54,531 nt of DNA from a virus. The stretch is taken from positions 1-54,531 of the IMG/VR virus record IMGVR_UViG_3300037042_003862. The stretch is one strand, 5' to 3'. Below the pieces are notes generated by a model. The model did not search any database. It was not told the origin of the DNA and was given only the letters and a program-made list of their open reading frames with translations. Below are positions 52,645 through 54,531 of this stretch, in pieces. A program made the position numbers and the translations under genes. Positions within the stretch are counted from its first letter, which is position 1, and each line of letters starts with the position of its first letter.

Positions 52645-53796
52645 TCACACGCGCTCCCGGGTCCGGGACACGTGCTGTTCGTAGGCCTTCTGGCCTTCGG
52701 GAGTGCCGAGGGCCTTGGTGTAGGCCCGCTCAAACGTGACGTTGTCGCGCTTGGCGATCTCCGTGGCCAGTCGGTCGATCGGCGACAGGTCGTTGTCCTC
52801 GTCGTTCGTGCCGCCCGCGCTCGTGCCGGCGCGCTTGAAGGCCTCCGACAGTCGGAGGTCCTGGGCCTTGAGGACCGAGAGTGCGCCTTCACGCTCCGAC
52901 TCGGGCAGCAAATCCAGGGCCTTGAGCAAGGACATGCGGGACTCGTCCGTGCCGGGGAGGTGGGCGAAGTCCTTGGAACGCTTCTCCAGGTCGGACTTCT
53001 TGGCCTTCTCCTCCGCCAACATGCGCTTCTTCTTCTCCTCGTCCATCATCTTGGCGAGGTTGATCATGCGCGTGTCGTCGTTCTTGCGGTAGGTCGTGCC
53101 GTCCATGGCCGTGTAGACCACCTGGTTGGCTTCCGCCGCCTTGCGAACCGTCTCGTCACGATCAGTGTCGCTGGCGGTCAGGAACGCTTCCGCGTCCTCG
53201 CCCTTCAGCAAGCGGAAGTGGGAGCGTTGAACGTCGGACAGGTTGGAGATGGTCTCTGCGCGCTCAACACGCTTCGCCATCTTCTCCATGTCCGCCTTTT
53301 GTGCCGCCGCAGCTGCCTCGGCGGCCTTCTTTTCCTCGGGGGTCATTTCGTGATCCTCGTGATTGCCGATTGCCTCGGCGGCCGTAGTGCCTGCGGATTT
53401 GGTGGCGTCATCAGCGGCGGCAGGCTCGCCCTCCGATGACGTAATGTCCGGCACCAAGCTACCCTTGGTGATGATTTCGATTCCGTGGTTGTGGCCCATA
53501 GCGTGGCCTACCGTGACGTTGCCGGCCTCATCCATCAACCACGAATGGGAATGGCCGTCGACATAGTCGGTCTGGCCAGCTCGGCGGACGAACTCCCCGC
53601 CACCCATCGTGATGTAGTGGGCATGGCCACCAGTCATCGTCGTGAGGGCCATCGACATCTGAAGCTTGGTGAGAGGAGCCTCCCGCTTCATGATCGCGAC
53701 CCGGGCCCCTTGCTGAGCAGGCCGATCCACTCCGCTGATCTCGTCCAGCTTGAAAGACCGCATCACTGTGCGAACAACCTTGCCGTCCTTGATCAT
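52645..53796 (-). CDS. XkdF C-terminal part fused to scaffold-like coiled coil
   Basis: This 383-aa protein begins with FKLDEISGVDRPAQQGARVA, which matches the conserved end of XkdF/prohead-protease proteins (EVSxVDxPAN). A histidine-rich stretch follows (residues about 55-110, including GHAHYITM, DGHSHSW and GHAMGHNHG). The rest is an Ala/Glu/Lys coiled coil (about 150-300), typical of scaffolds, and a helical C terminus. It starts by ATGA overlap with the protease gene. The protease probably cleaves it during head maturation. Confidence 0.75.
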   Translation of the reverse strand: MIKDGKVVRTVMRSFKLDEISGVDRPAQQGARVAIMKREAPLTKLQMSMALTTMTGGHAHYITMGGGEFVRRAGQTDYVDGHSHSWLMDEAGNVTVGHAMGHNHGIEIITKGSLVPDITSSEGEPAAADDATKSAGTTAAEAIGNHEDHEMTPEEKKAAEAAAAAQKADMEKMAKRVERAETISNLSDVQRSHFRLLKGEDAEAFLTASDTDRDETVRKAAEANQVVYTAMDGTTYRKNDDTRMINLAKMMDEEKKKRMLAEEKAKKSDLEKRSKDFAHLPGTDESRMSLLKALDLLPESEREGALSVLKAQDLRLSEAFKRAGTSAGGTNDEDNDLSPIDRLATEIAKRDNVTFERAYTKALGTPEGQKAYEQHVSRTRERV

Positions 53797-54194
53797 GCGT
53801 CCTCCAAGTCTCCGTAGGCTCCGCCAATGCTGAACCCGGTATAGACACCGCTCTGGAACTTCTCCAGCATCTCGGGCTCCGGCTTCATCGCAATCAGCAG
53901 TCCGGTTGTAGGGGTTTTGATCCCGAGAGACTTTGCAATGTCCGAGGTGAGCGGAAACGCGAACACCACGGAACCGCGAGGACCGCCGGAGTGCATCTCC
54001 TTGGCCACTCGGCTGTTCTCCATGAAGTCGGTCGCAGCTTTCAGCATCGCATCTTCGGGAATGTGGTCGCCCTGAATGTCGTAGTAGGGTTCGCCCCCAG
54101 AAGTAGAGACGATCGCAAACCCGAAAACTAGCCCCAGGTTGTTATCAACCTTGAGAACGGTCGCTTTGTCAGCGAACTTCAGCGGTTCAGTCAT
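53793..54194 (-). CDS. prohead protease (XkdF-like, Peptidase_S78_2)
   Basis: This 133-aa protein has the XkdF signature: LGLVFGFAIVSTSGGEPYYD and QGDHIPEDAMLKAATDFMEN, followed by KEMHSGGPRGSVVFAF and a C-terminal FQSGVYTGFSIGGAYGDLED. The His in KEMH and Ser in TGFSIGG are the candidate catalytic residues. It is about half the length of full XkdF, whose second part is encoded by the next gene. Head maturation protease. Confidence 0.85.
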   Translation of the reverse strand: MTEPLKFADKATVLKVDNNLGLVFGFAIVSTSGGEPYYDIQGDHIPEDAMLKAATDFMENSRVAKEMHSGGPRGSVVFAFPLTSDIAKSLGIKTPTTGLLIAMKPEPEMLEKFQSGVYTGFSIGGAYGDLEDA

Positions 54195-54390
54195 CGCTAT
54201 CCTCCGACATGCGAATGCTGGTGGGGTGGGGCTTCTCCACTACGGGAGCTGGGGCCTGGACCTCCGCCCGAGGGGCACGCATGAGGCTCCCCACGAGGCT
54301 GTGGACTTCTTGGAAAGGTCTCTGCTTCAGGAAGTCCACGAGGGCCTGAGCAAGCGAGACGGGGATCAACAGTTGGGGTTCTTGGGTCAT
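54187..54390 (-). CDS. hypothetical head-gene-cluster protein (67 aa)
   Basis: This 67-aa protein begins MTQEPQLLIPVSLAQALVDF and has a Pro-rich, charged C-terminal half. Start 54390 is the ATG one base after the upstream TGA; a TTG at 54405 is an alternative. It overlaps the protease gene by eight bases. Function unknown. Confidence 0.65.
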   Translation of the reverse strand: MTQEPQLLIPVSLAQALVDFLKQRPFQEVHSLVGSLMRAPRAEVQAPAPVVEKPHPTSIRMSEDSDD

Positions 54391-54391
54391 G

Positions 54392-54531
54392 TCAGATGAT
54401 CTCAAACTCGACGATCACACGAACGAGGATGATGTTCCTCTCGGTTCCGTCGATCAGGAGGTGGTACTGGTCAGTAGGGCGGATCACGACCTCTGTCGAC
54501 AGGTTTCCGCTGAAGACGTCATCCGTGGTGG
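54392..54531 (-). CDS. partial gene at right edge (C terminus only)
   Basis: The minus-strand frame is open from the window edge to TGA at 54392-54394. The last 45 codons read as a beta-rich end (STEVVIRPTDQYHLLIDGTE, then NIILVRVIVEFEII). The start lies beyond the window. By position it belongs to the head module, but it cannot be identified. Confidence 0.65.
   Translation of the reverse strand, partial: TTDDVFSGNLSTEVVIRPTDQYHLLIDGTERNIILVRVIVEFEII

Overview
This 54.5 kb window is part of a GC-rich, long-tailed (siphovirus-like) bacteriophage genome, or of a prophage. It carries an E-type major capsid protein, a decoration protein, a prohead protease and scaffold, a head-tail joining set, a tail tube, frameshifted tail chaperones, a tape-measure protein and a lambda J/L-like tail tip. 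It also carries a complete replication module. I saw no terminase, portal, endolysin or integrase. Terminase and portal would be expected just past the right edge. The host is not evident. Several lipobox-bearing lipoproteins and strong Shine-Dalgarno sites suggest a bacterium with lipoprotein export and high GC.

Left arm (1-9.7 kb). The edge holds a cluster of palindromes and a plus-strand terminator. A run of about 27 short plus-strand genes follows, mostly of unknown function, with several zinc-ribbon and winged-helix-like proteins and a pyrimidine-dimer-glycosylase-like protein at the end. Seventeen of these genes start immediately after copies of one conserved element: TAAAGT, 17-18 bp, GATAAC, GGAGTATC, ATG. 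Two further good copies face the minus strand (before the genes starting at 661 and 16508), and a degenerate one precedes the gene starting at 33270. It looks like a dispersed promoter fused to a ribosome-binding site.

Middle (9.7-35.8 kb, minus strand). From right to left the transcript carries an SNF2-like helicase, small proteins, an SSB-like protein, a Dda/RecD-like helicase, a candidate DNA-hypermodification cluster, two lipoproteins (one a trypsin-like protease), a family A DNA polymerase, a VRR-NUC nuclease, a primase-helicase and a 701-aa protein of unknown function. The candidate cluster runs through a glycosyltransferase, a PIG-L deacetylase, a kinase-like protein with an eroded P-loop, a 5-hmdU kinase helical-domain/aGPT-Pplase-type protein, a thymidylate-synthase-fold enzyme, an HD phosphohydrolase and a DUF1599-like protein. 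A hairpin terminator follows at 17.3 kb. A second minus-strand run of tightly overlapping small genes (17.2-9.7 kb) contains a complete phage-encoded Ro60 (TROVE/vWA) homologue. It is followed by a 411-bp gene-free gap with RNA-like hairpins. The run ends in a Staphylococcal-nuclease-like protein and a DnaQ-like exonuclease.

Right arm (35.8-54.5 kb, minus strand). Structural genes are in canonical order from right to left (head, connector, tail tube, chaperones, tape measure, tail tip), then two small membrane proteins and a strong terminator at 35.77 kb.

The most interesting possibilities are a thymidine-type DNA hypermodification pathway that appears to include a glycosyltransferase plus an amino-sugar deacetylase, a phage Ro60 with a candidate Y-RNA-like partner, and the start-associated promoter element that organises the left arm.
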